The translations under genes were made by a program, and so were the position numbers. 64,000 nt of DNA from Crotophaga sulcirostris (lineage: Eukaryota > Chordata > Aves > Cuculiformes > Crotophagidae): NCBI GenBank assembly GCA_013397455.1, contig VYZB01000335.1, positions 188,480 through 252,479 of the forward strand. Direction: 5' to 3'. The notes beneath the pieces are model-generated. The model ran no database searches. It saw only the letters and a program-made list of their open reading frames with translations, and was not told the DNA's origin. Shown here piece after piece: positions 35,890-48,140 of this stretch; position 1 is the first letter of the stretch; each line of letters begins with the position of its first letter.

Positions 35890-37547
35890 TGCAGTGGCTT
35901 TAGCAACCAGGCAGAGGGTTTCCCCGCCAGCCAGGGCTCCAGAGGGAGCAGAAGAAAAGGGCTGTACTGGCGACACAACCTGCCCTGGTCTACTCAGTGT
36001 GCAAGGCTGTAGCACTGTGCTTGTTGGGACTCGAGAGCCCCTCTGGTGCCCACGTGCTCCCAAACAGAGGTTTGCACTGAGCCCAGTTTCCCTCCCTGCT
36101 TTCTACTGCCCTCCACATGTGAGCATCAGCTGTGTTCGCTGAGGCGGTGGACCCCAAAGGGATGCCAAGGGTAGCAGATTGGGAACAGAGGGACAGGCAG
36201 GGATGCAAAGGACTGGCTGGAGGTCAGGGCTTGCAATAACTGGAATGGGGCAAGTATGGCAAGAGGCTGATGCTCTGTGTAGCTTAGGGTGGAGAGCACT
36301 CCCCTGATGCAGCTGAGCAGTGACACATAGCTGTGGCACTCTGCAGGCACTGCCTTCTCCCAGCACAGGGGAGGTTTTCTTCCCTGATGACAGAACGGAC
36401 AAGGAGGTGTTTTACTGTCAGGTTAAACATCTCTGCAAGGCGATATTCACCCTGTGCAGGACTCCCCCTGCCCACATTAAGCCAGGGGCAGGGATTAAGG
36501 GGTTGAGCCTCTAAGAGGGACAAAGTCAGCACTGGCTTTCTGTGCACAGCTCTGTGCCAATTAGCTCTAGGAAAAGGATGGCTGAAGAGGAGTGAGGTGC
36601 TGGATGGGGTTACGTGGGAATTGCCTGGAAATGCGCTGCGTGTGACAGAAGGTGCACAGTCAGCACCTTCCACGCACACAGCCCACACAGCATCCAAAAT
36701 CAGGAACCAACTTTGAAGGTACAGCGCTATCTGTCTCACAGCCAGGACGCGGAGCCAGGCACGGAACAGGATGGGATTATTTTGAGCCTAAAAATATTAA
36801 TGTCTCAAACTTTTCCTCTTCTCCGTCTCAGCAAGGAAAGAGGAAAAAGGCCTTGAGGAGAGTTGCAGACCCAGCTGGGATTAAGAAAATGACTTGAAAT
36901 CTGTTTTCCTAGTTCAGACCACAGGCTCAAACCTGTGAGGGGATGGCCCTGCCTATCTTCTTTTGAAGTAGGAGACTCACGTTCAGCCTAGACGTGGAAG
37001 AATTTTTTTCTCATAAAAAAATTCATCTCAAGCTGGTAAATCCTCTGGGGACTTTTCAGATTTTAATGCCTAATATCTCCTGACAAACACCACCCGTGCA
37101 GGGAAGAAAGGGCTTTCCTGGTGCACAGGCAGCAACGCCACTCTGTTGCAGAGCATGTAAACCATTTCACGTATGGCTCAACCTCCATTTGAAAATAACC
37201 CATTTCTTTATCCCTCTGCTGCTCCTCCTTGAAGGCTGTTCTATCTCTCTCAGCTTTCCTACCTGCTCTCTTTTGTAGAGGGATTTCTAACTGGATAAAC
37301 AGGAGTTTCTTAATCCTATTCCTGTCTTGGTGATAGCCCCACAACATGCCCCTCTTGCTAGAGCAGAAAATCGCTGGGTCGTGAGAGCTGACACCTTACT
37401 TTTTCTAAATGCAGTTTAATAATTATCCCCCTAAAATGGGTTGGGTTTTGGTTATCATTTGCATTTCTGAGAATTAAATGGAAAAAGGCAAGCTTGTCAC
37501 AAGCCAGCACTGAGGAAAGTACAGCCAGTGCAAGCAGAGATGGCTGA
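35890..37547. other. Noncoding single-copy DNA
   Basis: No gene is recognised. The octamer ATTTGCAT at 37457-37464 (POU site on the minus strand) is isolated. Open frames near 36103-36739 on the minus strand are GC-driven. Confidence 0.5.
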
Positions 37548-37549
37548 AT

Positions 37550-38280
37550 TCACCCTCAGTGTGAAGAATTTCTTCCTAATGTCTAATCTAAATCTCCCCC
37601 CCTTCCAGTTTAAAGCCATTCCCCCTCTTCCTATCACGAGTTTCCCTTGTAAAAAATCCCTCCCCAACTTTCCTGTGGCCCCTTCAGGTACTGGAAGGCC
37701 ACTATGAGGTCCCCCCAGAGCCTTCTCTTCTCCAGGCTGAACAATCCCAACTCTCTCAGCCTGTCCTCATAGCAGAGGTGCTCCAGCCCTTTGATCATCT
37801 TCGTAGCCCTCCTCTGGACCTGCTCCAACAGTGCCATGTCCTTATGTTGGGGATTCCAGAACTGGACACAATACTCCAGGTGGGGTCTCATGAGAGCAGA
37901 GTAGAGGGGGAGAATCACCTCCCCCAACCAGCTGGCCACACTTGTTTTGATGCAGCCCAGGACATGTTTGGCCTTCTGGGCTGTCAGTGCACCTTGCTGA
38001 CTCATGTTGAGCTCCTTATCAATCAGCACCTCCAAGTCCTTCTCTGCAGGGCTGCTCTCAATCACATCGTCCCCCATCCTGTATTGAAACCATGGATTGC
38101 CCTGACCCAGGTGTAGGACCTTGCACTTGGCCTTGTTGAACCTCACCAGGCTCACACAGGCCCACTTCTCCAACTCGTCCAGGTCCCTCTGGGTGACATC
38201 CTGTCCTTCTGGTGTGACCACTGCCCCACTCAGCTTGGTGTCACCCGCAAACTTGCCAAGGGTGCAATTGATCCTGTCAC
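37550..38280 (-). mobile_element. CR1 LINE fragment, C-terminal ORF2, missing both ends
   Basis: The minus strand encodes the part of CR1 ORF2 from the reverse-transcriptase active site to near the C-terminus. The catalytic motif lies at 38240-38251 and reads FAGD in place of FADD, so the first catalytic Asp is gone. It is followed by the usual [19 protein letters not shown] region, [53 protein letters not shown] and [19 protein letters not shown] continuous 195-codon frame spans 37634-38221. A frameshift then precedes RFRLDIRKKFFTLR near 37570. The insertion is 5'-truncated upstream of motif C. Unusually, the 3' untranslated region and 8-bp tail are also absent. The copy is inactive. A CR1 protein would copy the element's RNA at a chromosomal nick. 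Confidence 0.95.
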
Positions 38281-38289
38281 ACTGCTGTG

Positions 38290-38955
38290 GTATATGGGTG
38301 GTCAGTTCCTACAACTGACCTTTTCTGCTCTGAAATACTAGAGAAACAAGGATTAGAGACCAGGCAGGGAGTGAAGCTTGGCTCTGGGCCGGACAGATGG
38401 AAACACTGAGATGGAGAGGTCTCAACCAGTAGCATCTGGAAACAGCAACAATAAGACTGAGATAAGAGGAGCTGTTTCCACTGCTTCTTGTGAAACAGGG
38501 ATATTTGCAGCTCTGAAGTCCAAGACTGGGCTTTCTTTTAGTATGGTGACTCCATCTTCCTCCATGGGTGAGGTGGCAGCTTGATGATGTGTCACCTAAC
38601 TTTTCACCAGGTGCTCTGCCTAGGGAGGTGAAAGCTTGTAGCCACAGGCATTGCAGTTGAAGGCCTCAGCAGTGTCTTATAACAAGTCTTTCCTGACCAT
38701 TGGGTGTAAGATGAGTGTGGGAGATGAGATCTGGGTTAGATGTCCCACTCCTTCAGTTTCACACACCAGAAACTGCCCTCTCAAGATTTGTTATGGCCAC
38801 TTTATAGTGTAGGTTAATCTGCATCATATGCTCTTTGGGGCTTTATTTTTGCATTACTCTGCCCTTTCCTTTTAGCTTGAAACGTTAAAGATTAAGACTG
38901 AAAAAATAAATTTGGCTGCAGTACATTATGGTGGATGAGTGGATGAGATGATGGG
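38290..38955. other. Noncoding DNA between two CR1 pieces
   Basis: No gene is seen. At 38395-38430 a GGAAACACTGAGATGGAGAGG stretch faintly recalls MIR, but not enough to call it. Confidence 0.5.
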
Positions 38956-38959
38956 CTGG

Positions 38960-39042
38960 TGTTAGTGTTGGATTATAGGTTGGACTCGATGATCTCAGAG
39001 GTCCTTTCCAACCTTGTAATACTGTGATACTGTGATACTGTG
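38960..39042 (+). mobile_element. CR1 LINE 3'-end fragment with three tail units
   Basis: GGTTGGACTCGATGATCTCA followed by GAGGTCCTTTCCAACCTT is the sense-strand 3' untranslated end of avian CR1. It ends in three perfect ATACTGTG units (39019-39042), which are the 8-bp terminal repeats (usually ATTCTATG/ATTCTGTG). Only about 80 bp are present. It is in the opposite orientation to the ORF2 piece 700 bp upstream, so the two are separate insertions. Confidence 0.9.
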
Positions 39043-39044
39043 TG

Positions 39045-40520
39045 AGTTGGGGATTTGATATCCACAACTTAATTTTCAAAGTATAGGACATGTAGGATGT
39101 CTCTGTTGTGCCTCATCCTAGGTGCTGAATTAGTCACCAGCTTGCAAACATGCCAAGTAGAAAGATTTAAAGACAACTTCCCAAAATGAAAGGAAGTGAA
39201 ACTACTGGACACTGCTTGGTTACACTCTTAGGATTGACTCAAGACATCATTGTCACAGGAGAGCATGGCTTCTTGCCCTCTATACGAGACAAACCAAAGC
39301 CAAATGGCATCTGCTGGTCCCTGTTGATGCTGTTCTCTGTCTCCACCAAGGAAGAGAAGAGACTTGAACCACCCCAAGGCACTGTCAGGCGATCAGGGCA
39401 TTTTGCATTGATGTTGGTGGTGCCCCATCTAAAGGAAGAAGATGGGTTCTGGATGCAGGTCAAGGGGAGCCTGTCCTGTTCCTCCTTCCCAGACCAACCA
39501 CCCTCTCCAAACACCCCAGGGCCAGATAGTGCAGGGGACAGAGGCGGGGTTAACTAAAGGGTGAATGGCTGTCAGAGGTGTTTGGGGTCTTGGAGGGGTT
39601 GCACTGAATCAAATTCCCCCTGCCCACCACGCACCAGGCCAACAATAACCGTGGGGGGAGCTGTGCTTGTTGCTAAGAGTACTGAGGAAGACAAGCAGGT
39701 GTGGAGTGGGGTGGGGTGAAGAACGGAAGGAACAAGAAGTGAAAAAAGATGAATTCAAGGTGGGAGCAGAGCTGGATGCTGAGGCCAGTTGCTGTAGGAA
39801 TAGCTCAGAGGAAAAGCTCATCTCAAGCTGCCTTGTCACGCTGGCGCCAACGTAATCTCAGTGGTAACACTAAAGACCCTTTTGCCTATCTACAAGGCCA
39901 GTAGCTGCCACTGCTTCCCAGACCTAATGTAAATTGAGATCACATTTTTCTAATTCACTTCCAGACTCTTTTTTTATGTTTTCATTGTGAATAAACACAG
40001 GTTTCTTTCAAATATATTAGATGGTATATTCTTTCAATGTTGCCAGTCTGTCCCAAAGCCCGAATGTCATACATCAGTGTTCCAGACTATCCAATCAGTT
40101 AACACAACATGAGACTTTCTCAGAAAGGTGCTTTCTGTGATCACTGGTTCTTTGGCACCCTTGAGGTGTCTGGCCTAGGAAAGAGAATTCACCTCTTTTG
40201 GGGTTTTCTTTGGAACAGGGAAGGCAAGAGATATTTCTCTTCCAAAAAAGGAAAGCCAAGGTTCTTGCTGCATGTGGTAACTTTTTTGGAAGGAAATTAT
40301 GGTGAAGTGTAAGGTTGGTGATTAAATCACAAGAATTGGCAACTGGGAGTCACAAGTGGTGCTTGGTGCTCTGCAGGGATGCTTTGAATCATCCTCCTGA
40401 AGGGATGCCAGTGATGCAGTTCTGTATGGGCCAAAGCACAAGAAGAAGCCAAGCCATCAGACCAGCAGTGAGACTTCAAGTAGGGGTCTCCTCTCTTCTC
40501 TGGTTTCCCTGTCTCACTTA
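39045..40520. other. Noncoding single-copy DNA
   Basis: No gene is recognised. A G-rich GTGGGGTGGGGTG patch lies near 39707. Open frames of 123 codons (39186-39557, plus) and less have no domain content. Confidence 0.5.
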
Positions 40521-40524
40521 ACCA

Positions 40525-40595
40525 AGATCCTGGCTCTGCAAATACTTGATCACACAAAGCATTTCACGTACTTGAATAGTTCCCCTGAACTCTGG
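40525..40595. mobile_element. Ancient palindromic (foldback) repeat fragment
   Basis: AGATCCTGGCTCTGCAAATACTTGA, then CATTTCACGTACTTGAATAG and TTCCCCTGAACTC, follow the remembered half of a palindromic amniote repeat ('gatcctggctctgcaaacacttaagcac..cacgtgagtagtcccattga'). Only one arm is recognisable. Confidence 0.5.
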
Positions 40596-40599
40596 AGGA

Positions 40600-41334
40600 A
40601 GCTGATGTGCCGAAGTACGCGGAGGACTGGAAACGATAAAGGCAAACAAAGGAGCAGAAAAGCTAATGGGTTGCCTTCTCCCTCCTGCTTCTCTGTGGAA
40701 AGCTTTTATCTATTGGACTCTCCCCTCTTCTTCCTTCACAAACAAGCCTTAGGCCAGAGAGCATCTCTACAGAAAGAAAAGTGCTTTGCCAGCACAGGTA
40801 TAGCAGCAATACTATGATGCCAAAGTGTTTTTACACAGCTTATACCAGTTAAACCCCACTGGTAGAAGCCCTCCTTCCTTAGCATAACTTCCCCTGCACT
40901 AAAGCTTTCACCTGGCACAGGTGTATTGTGTCCCCGTGGTAGCGATGGACTTTAGCCACAGAGATTTCTGGAGCAGCAGAGCTTCTTGTGGAGCTGAGAA
41001 AAGAATTTATTTCTGCCTTCCCAATGAAAACAAAGTGCAAAACTTCTAGAGTCCTGAACAGCTTTTACAGGTCCTGTTACTTGTCCAGGTTTCCCTTGCA
41101 CTCCAGCGACAGTGTCACTGTGATGCTGAGATGCATAGCTCGCCACAATTTATATCTGGACTCAGCCAGCACAGAGCCTCAACCCTCTTCAGCTTGCTCA
41201 TTATTTACTGCATTCTACTTGCTGACTTAATAGTGTTTTGTCCTGTCCTTGAATCCTGCGTGGATGGATTCAGAAAAAATGTGCCCTGACCAGTAGGCCT
41301 TCTTCATGCAGTGCAGGGAATTTCCAAAGTGCCA
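40600..41334. other. Noncoding single-copy DNA
   Basis: Nothing recognisable is seen. Confidence 0.5.
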
Positions 41335-41600
41335 CAATTTCTAGCATTTATTTGTTTCCTTTAAGTTATTAACATGACGGGGCTAATTGTTGTGTTTCGG
41401 GTGCATTAAATCTTGCCTTTCACACTCTTAAGGCAGTAGAGGAAGAAAAGAGCAGGAGTTATAAAAACAGATCACAAATAATTACTAGCCTCCGAAATGA
41501 AAAATAATGATGGCATGAATAAAAGGCACACTAATCTGCATGCATCTTGCTTATTTATAAAGCTCTACCATTGTGATAACAAGGTACTAATACAAAATGA
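41335..41600. promoter_or_regulatory. Candidate conserved noncoding element
   Basis: An AT-rich stretch with GGGGCTAATTGTTGTG (near 41390), CACAAATAATTACTAG (TAATTA at 41479-41484), AAATGAAAAATAATGATGG and TGCATGCATC. It is repeat-free and no open frame crosses most of it. Homeodomain-type words are frequent. Confidence 0.3.
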
Positions 41601-41609
41601 AGGGGCAGG

Positions 41610-43499
41610 AGCAGAGTAGCTGAAGCATTCTCCACTGTGGCTTAATTAGGTGGGTAACTACAGTTTCCCCATCACCACTGCTATAATTAGTGGCCACTGG
41701 TAAAGAACAAGCATCAGCCTGACAAGACCCCAGGCCAGGTTGTGCTGGCACAAGACTGGCTTGCCAGAAGGATCTGGACCTGTGCAGGCATAGTGCTGGG
41801 TTGAGAAAGTGTTTTCTTTGCACTCTTATGTGGCATGGCAAAGCTCTAAAGCACAGCTACCTCACTCTGTGGCCTCCTCATCCTACCCTGTGCAGGACTG
41901 TCTGCCTGCTGACAACGAAACTACTCTGAGCTGTGGAGGCTGTGTGCTCTCGCCTGCTGGTGCAGCACCTGGGACACCAAGTGTTAAAACATTTAAATAT
42001 GACATTTAACAATAAATGGACTCATCTAGAATTCACAACTCTCTTATTCAAAGCACAATATTTATAGTCACTGTATTGCCTTAAATCTGGGGCATAAAGG
42101 CTGTTCCCTGACAAGGTTTGCAGACTCGGGAGATATAAAAAAGCAGCAATGCATTTCCAGGGGACAGGGTATGGAGGCTTTGCAGCTCTGCTTTGGTGCT
42201 GAGGCTTAGCCAGTGGGAAAAATCTGGAGAGCAGTTTCCCAGAGAGCCCTCATTGGTGGGCAGAGAAACCTTGGACATCAGGGCATGGTGTCCTGCAGAG
42301 CCCTGTGTGGCTGAGCTGGGACTGGTGGCTGCCCTCAGTACCCAATGTCTCAACCTGCCCCTGGACTTCTCTGCTGGCTCTTCAGACCCTCAGGTCTAGG
42401 TTCCTGCTACAGAGAGCGTGTGCAAACTGCATGCAGGTTGCTGTGCACATCCCATAAGCCACTTTTTTTGGTTACTCTCCCATCAAAATAAGATCTTTCT
42501 GCCTGTCACTTCCTCACCTTGCTGCTCCAAACCTTGTCATCCTGCTCCACATCCAAAAGCTGAGTCAGATTCACACAGGGAGCAGGAAGCAATAGTACTG
42601 GGAAAGATAGAGGAGGGGGGTTTAAAGAGGTAGCAGATGCAGAGCTGGGTCCCCTGCCAAAGTGATTGTCCCTGACAAAGTCCCAGTACTGTCTGGAGTG
42701 GGTGGTTTTCAAATCATTTAGCAGCTGGAGCTAATGCCTTCGGTTCTGCCAGGTGTAGGGTGCCTGAGATCAGGTCCTTCCTGTACCACAGGATTTATAG
42801 GCTGCTATAAAACTAGTGGGTCCTTCCCACAAAAAAAAAACAAAAGGAAAAAAAAACCCTTTAGGGATTGTGTTCCTCTTGGGGACTCTGAAAAGTCAGA
42901 AAGCAAGGCAAGCCAAGATGTCACTCCATAGCTTGCTGCATGCATGGGCCCTGGCTGAGGAGGCAGCAGGGTGCGAAGGGTCCCTGGGTGCTGGTGACAG
43001 GGCAGAATCCTCACTGGTTTCTCCTTGCATCCGTGCAGAGGTTGGCTCTTGAGCCACGCTGCTTCCCGTGCAGGTCTTTGCTGTCCCCACAATGCAGGCT
43101 GCCAAGCCTTGCTTCACTGGTAGGCTGGCCAGATTCACAGCAGAAATAAGTGTGTGCATCACATTGCAATCAGTGGACTAAAATCTCCTCTTTTGCTTTC
43201 CTCATGCGCTGCCGAGCTGCCTGCGTTGCAATGCAGGCACGGTGCAATCTCAGGCTGGGGTAGCTCAGGCACTTGAGAGCAGCCTCAAGAAGAGGATTTT
43301 TCTGTCCCCTGCTTGCAGCAAACAATCAGCTGGTATGAAAATGAATTTCCCATCCCCAGACCTTTATAGGAAACACAGGATTTTTTCACTTGGCAGGGTC
43401 TGGCTTCAGCAAAGAGGTTTTGGCTGCTGGAGTGCATAGCAGATGAAAGGAAGAGGCTGGGATCCATGCTGAACCGGCCTCCGTGCTGGCATTACTGTG
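41610..43499. other. Noncoding single-copy DNA
   Basis: No gene is seen. A-rich sequence with interruptions lies at 42832-42857. Open frames at 42805-43162 on the minus strand are unremarkable. Confidence 0.5.
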
Positions 43500-43970
43500 C
43501 TGAGGCAATCCATCTCCATTAGAGTTCATGGCGTCTTTGATCAATCTCATCTTTAAAAATACCAATGCTCCGTAAGGCTCGGGAACTGCTTAATGTTCCT
43601 TCATTATTTTTCAAGCCATTAAAAACAGAGGTATTAGCTGCTGAATACTTTTTGTCTTGTTTTGAAGTAAAATGGAGAAGTAGTAGAATGCTAAAAAAGC
43701 AGATTAAAACGATTAAAAATAACAGAGCAATGAAAGTCAAACTGTTGGCTCTAAAAATGTTGATGTGTTGCGTTGCTGTGGGCATTAGATTCATATGAAT
43801 GAGAGCGAAGGGCCCTGCTACCTGCCTCTGTGATGAACTGTGTGTGTCATTACACATGGCTGTTGCATTAAATCTGGAAGGATTGCCGTCGGTTTGTGCA
43901 GCAGCAAGGGCTGTTTCTCTCGTGGTACAATACAAGGTGATTCCTGCATAAAGCAGATTCATCTGGGATC
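43500..43970. promoter_or_regulatory. Best candidate conserved noncoding element
   Basis: A long repeat-free AT-leaning stretch with CTTTGATC (43535-43542, TCF/LEF-like), TTAAAAATACC, GCCATTAAAAACAGAGG, AAAACGATTAAAAATAACAG and ATTCATATGAATGAG (near 43788, a palindromic ATTCATATGAAT). A 147-codon minus-strand frame runs across it without recognisable protein content. Length and motif density make it the strongest regulatory candidate in the window, by appearance only. Confidence 0.3.
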
Positions 43971-45276
43971 AGTTTTGGTGCCCAGGAGGGATGGTTTTTT
44001 TGGTACTTGCCTATTTTCTTTTCCAAAGAGTCTTGTGAATTGCTGCACTGGACTGACTGTCAGGTCTCAGATCTCGCTCAGGTCTGCCAAGGTGTCTCAA
44101 GCCCTCTTGCACATGCTCACAGTTGGGTGGCATGACATGTTATGTGACTTACGATTTTCTTCTCTGAACTGGCCAAGACTCTGCTGATACATGTACGTGT
44201 CCACCCAGTTCAATGCTGTTGGAGATTTGACCAGAGCTGTAGGAACCCACCACTGGAGTCTTGCTTTACTTTCTCCGCTGAGGTCTTTACCCTAAAAGCA
44301 GATCGTATGTTAGTGGTAGGGTTATGGGTAACCAGTCCAAAGCCTAACCTACATTCCAACCACAAGAAAGAGTGCTCATATATCTAGCAAGGACTTAAAG
44401 ACACCAGCAAAAGCTGTGGTGTTTCTTATCACATGACTATGTGGTTTTAGGGTGCTTCTCGATGAATAACTTTTGCTTGCAAGACAACTACACATTTAGC
44501 ACCATTATGGACAGACCTGGTAGATACTGAATGGACTTGCAGGCTGGATGCCTCTCCTACGTGCCCAGTGAATTCCTGTCCAGCAGCTGCCAAAGGCTGT
44601 TTGCTTCTGGCCTTTGTTCTGGTTTGTGATGGCCAAGTGAGTGCACTCCTGATTTGCTTTCATGTTTTGGCTCAATCCCATCCTTGCACTGGAATATGAA
44701 GCAAATATTTACTAACTCCTTTCCTTTCTACACTGTGTTTTCTAACCAAAAGAAACCAAGGCCATTGGATCATGGGAAGATGGGTTGTTGCAGGATAAGG
44801 TTGCCACGGAGGGCAGCAGGATCAGCATAGACATCAACTGAGAGAGAATCAGTCACACATTCTAGTGGGCTAACACTTGGGGGCAAAGTAAAACCTGTTT
44901 TACTTTGAAAGAAAGCCTAGGTGGACATTGTGGCTGGTTAAACACCTATCTGTCACCATTTACCTTCTAGAGAGCACTGCAGGTGTGAACACTTGTTTCA
45001 CAGGGCCCAAGACTGGGGCAAGATTCATTTCAGCATGTGTAAAGGTGTAGGGTTTCTCTTTGTCGGCATACTCTTGCCTTCTTTTCCATCCCCTCTGCTG
45101 TGTCTCTTGCTGGACTGGGGCTGAGCCAAAAGCGAAATTAAAAGAGAGTTTGGATGCTTTGACAAAACTTATCTGAACTCTGCTGGTTTGCAGAGTGGGG
45201 CCATGGCGCCAGTCCTCATGAGGCTTCTTACAAAATGCTGGCTATTTCTGGTTTCTTTTTTTTGCATCTTTCCCAG
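43971..45276. other. Noncoding single-copy DNA
   Basis: No gene is recognised. The last 30 bases form a pyrimidine tract preceding a candidate exon. Confidence 0.5.
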
Positions 45277-45366
45277 ATGTGAGCAGAGCTCCCTGTGTGC
45301 TCCTGGCACCTCTCCAGCTGGACACCAGCACTACTGTGCTGCCTGAAGACAGAGCAGCGTTATGGG
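45277..45366 (+). other. Candidate exon, 90 nt or longer, unrecognised
   Basis: A strong acceptor tract (TTTCTTTTTTTTGCATCTTTCCCAG without purine runs) ends at 45276. A GTGAAG donor-like site begins at 45367, giving 90 nt (phase 1 in, phase 1 out). The same frame stays open to 45779, about 168 codons in all, so a longer exon is possible. The translation has no domain I know and its codon content is not distinctive. It could be chance. Confidence 0.15.
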
Positions 45367-45779
45367 GTGAAGCAAGGGACAGAGGGACATGGCTTTCTAA
45401 TGGGGCTGGATTTAAACATCTTGGATGCTTTTACCACAGCATGGAGGTAACAGAGAAGGTTTTGCACACAGACCAAGCTAAACCTCACTTGACTGAGGAA
45501 CGTAGAGAGAAAAGACAGGCCATGCAGTATTGCCCATCACTAGCAGCCTTGGTGGGTCTCAGTTTTGTGACCAATCCTCTCCTGCAGCTCATGCTCCAAA
45601 GGTGGTGCCACGTGGTCGTCCCAGACCATTTCCCACAAGCACAACTCTCTCACCTTGTTTGCCAGTTGCAGCCGAGGTTGTGTGACTGTGATTTGCAGGA
45701 TGCTTACAGCACAGCAGGCAGGCTGCAGTGTGGGACTCAAAAAGCATGTTGCACAGGTTTGGCTGAGATCAGCATGTGA

Positions 45780-48099
45780 GATCTCAAAAATGAAACCCTG
45801 GAAGTTCCTGGAACCAAACACCTCTGAATTTTGGGGTAGCTAGAGGGAATGTGGAGTTCAGCCCTGGTTCAGGTCCACGGGTATGCAGCAGGAGCTATAG
45901 ACGTGCTCAGGATGTGTAGGTTACAATCTGAATGTTAATGTGGCCTCTTTCTTCCAAATGGAGAGATTCCTGGCTATTGCAGAGCAGTAGGATATTAAAA
46001 TGGATTGGATTATTATATATTGGACATAGCAGCAGCTGGGGTGTATGGCAGGGTAGGTAAATATTCCTATCTGAAAGCGTGGCTTCTGCCTATTCATCAG
46101 TAAAAGCATATTTCTGACATTCCTTCTGGAACAGCTTCATAGCACTACCCAGCCTTCTCTGTGGAAGCCCAGATATATGGCAGCAGTTCCCAGAACAGCA
46201 AATCTGCCTTGTTCTTCCTTTAATTACCTCACTGCTTAAGGAAAAAAAAAGCAAACCACAAACTGAACTGACACACTTACGCTTTCCTTGCAAGTGGAGA
46301 TTAAGCAGAAATTCCGCTCTAAACTGTGTAGCTTCCAGTCTGATTTTAAACAAACAGCTAAAGAAATCCCTAATGCCTAAAACCAGCAACCTCAGACCAT
46401 GTGGAGATTCCCCACATCACTAGCCTAATTTCCCAAGGTGATGAGCTGCAGAAGGCCCCCTAACCCTGACTTGAACTATCTGTATTGGGATTTAAAAAAA
46501 AAAAGAAAAGGTAAAAAGCAGCACAGAGACAAAATCCCAAGTCTCAGCTTCTGCTGCAAGTTTTACTCAGCAAGGAGTCCAGTGGATCTCAGCAGATGAT
46601 CAGCACTTTGAGTTAGTGCTCAGAGCACTTGAAGCTGGCTTGGACACTGTCATAGCTGCCAGACCTCCATGAGTCTGGAACTTGGCCCGAGCCAACCCTA
46701 GGCTATCTGGCTCCCAGACTGGAGGTTACTTGCATCTTGCTAGACCCAAACACAGCTGGAGCAAGCGTGGGTCTATCTGTACCTAACCCCTGGCTGTGCC
46801 ATGAAATGCTTCAATCACCCAAAAGGATTTACCCCACCAGAGTACATCTATTTCAAATCTTCCCTGGTTTGTTCTGATTTTCAGGTTTACATGGAGACCA
46901 AAAAAAAAAAAAAGGTCCTGCTCCTCAGATAACTGATCCAGAGGAACTAAAGATAATTCTCTGCTGCTGTCACCAGGTTCACAGCTAAAATGTTACGGTG
47001 TGGAGTTCAATTGTGGATTTGCTGCAAAAAGAGACTGAAATACAGTATTTCATCCTGCTGGACAGTGTCCAGCTATTAGCCAGCAGCGCAGCCCAGGGGG
47101 ATGGAGGTTACTGTGTCTCCTCACCAACTTCTATGTAAATAGCAGAATCCTCACAGAGTCAGGGACAGAGCATGAGGGACGTGACAGTCTTCAGGAAGAA
47201 CATCCACTTGAGAAGGTGAAGTCCCCACATCCCACATCAATGAATAGTTAATATGCTAATATTATTTAATCACTGATTTACATTTAACCACTTTGAGGGC
47301 ACATTCTATATATGTATTGGTGCTCCTCCGCTTAGAGAATGGTCCTTGAGTCCCCTAGTGAACGATACTTGAATTTCTCTTCCCCACAGAAATACATCCC
47401 TTTGGAAATGATGATCCAAAACAGTTAGATATTAATGAATTTTTAGAAACAATTTCGTTGTACTTTTTTTCCTGCCAAAGCTGTTTTCCAGTTTAAAATT
47501 CAACTGAACTGAATAATCTTGGCTTCCTACATGCTGCATTTCTCCGTGAATAAATGATTTTCCAGTTCTCCCTCCTTCAGATCTTATGTCCCATGGTATG
47601 CTTGGAATATCTCTGCGTAGATGCGTGGCATCATTTTCCGTATGGACCTACACTCAGTTCGTTTCTAGTTTGACATAAATGATTGTGCAAAATTAGTGCC
47701 TGAGTATGGGGAGTGTAAATGTTCTTTAGCATCCTCTGTGGGACTCCACAGCACTGTGATCTGGCCCACCAGCTTCTCACCACAAAGGCAGTTGCTGGCT
47801 CTTGGTGCATATGATGCGTTCTCCTATGGGCAGTGCTCTCAGCATAGGTGAAGGCCACCTCCCTCATCCACCCCATCACACTGTCCTCCTTCTGATTAGA
47901 GACGTCACCTGTGCCACCCTACCAGTCTCCTGACAGAGTGGGAAGCCCAAACACAGATGTTGCTCTTGCTCCCAGCCTCACACTTGGCAGCACTTCATGC
48001 TGCGCTCCCTCCCAGACGTGCTCCTGGGCCAAAACACACACACAGAATTTTATTTTTAATTCGGTGCTTTACATAGCAGTCTAAGTTGTGTAATTCATG
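45780..48099. other. Noncoding single-copy DNA
   Basis: No gene is recognised. Short A runs lie near 46494-46504 and 46902-46914. The part at 47230-47560 is AT-rich. The part at 48030-48090 holds a CACACACAC patch and AT-rich words. Confidence 0.5.
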
Positions 48100-48140
48100 C
48101 TCTTTCCTTTCCCCTTCCCTCTTCTTTTTTTTTTTGACAG
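48100..48140 (+). promoter_or_regulatory. Strong splice-acceptor-like polypyrimidine tract with NAGNAG
   Basis: A 36-nt uninterrupted C/T tract (48100-48135) is followed by GACAGCAG, so two alternative AGs lie three bases apart (48140 and 48143). A CTAAG branch-point-like word is upstream (near 48081). This is the best acceptor signal I found in the window. Confidence 0.35.

Noticed and set aside
38395..38430. MIR-like fragment
   Set aside because: Only a short GGAAACACTGAGATGGAGAGG resemblance, below what I would call.
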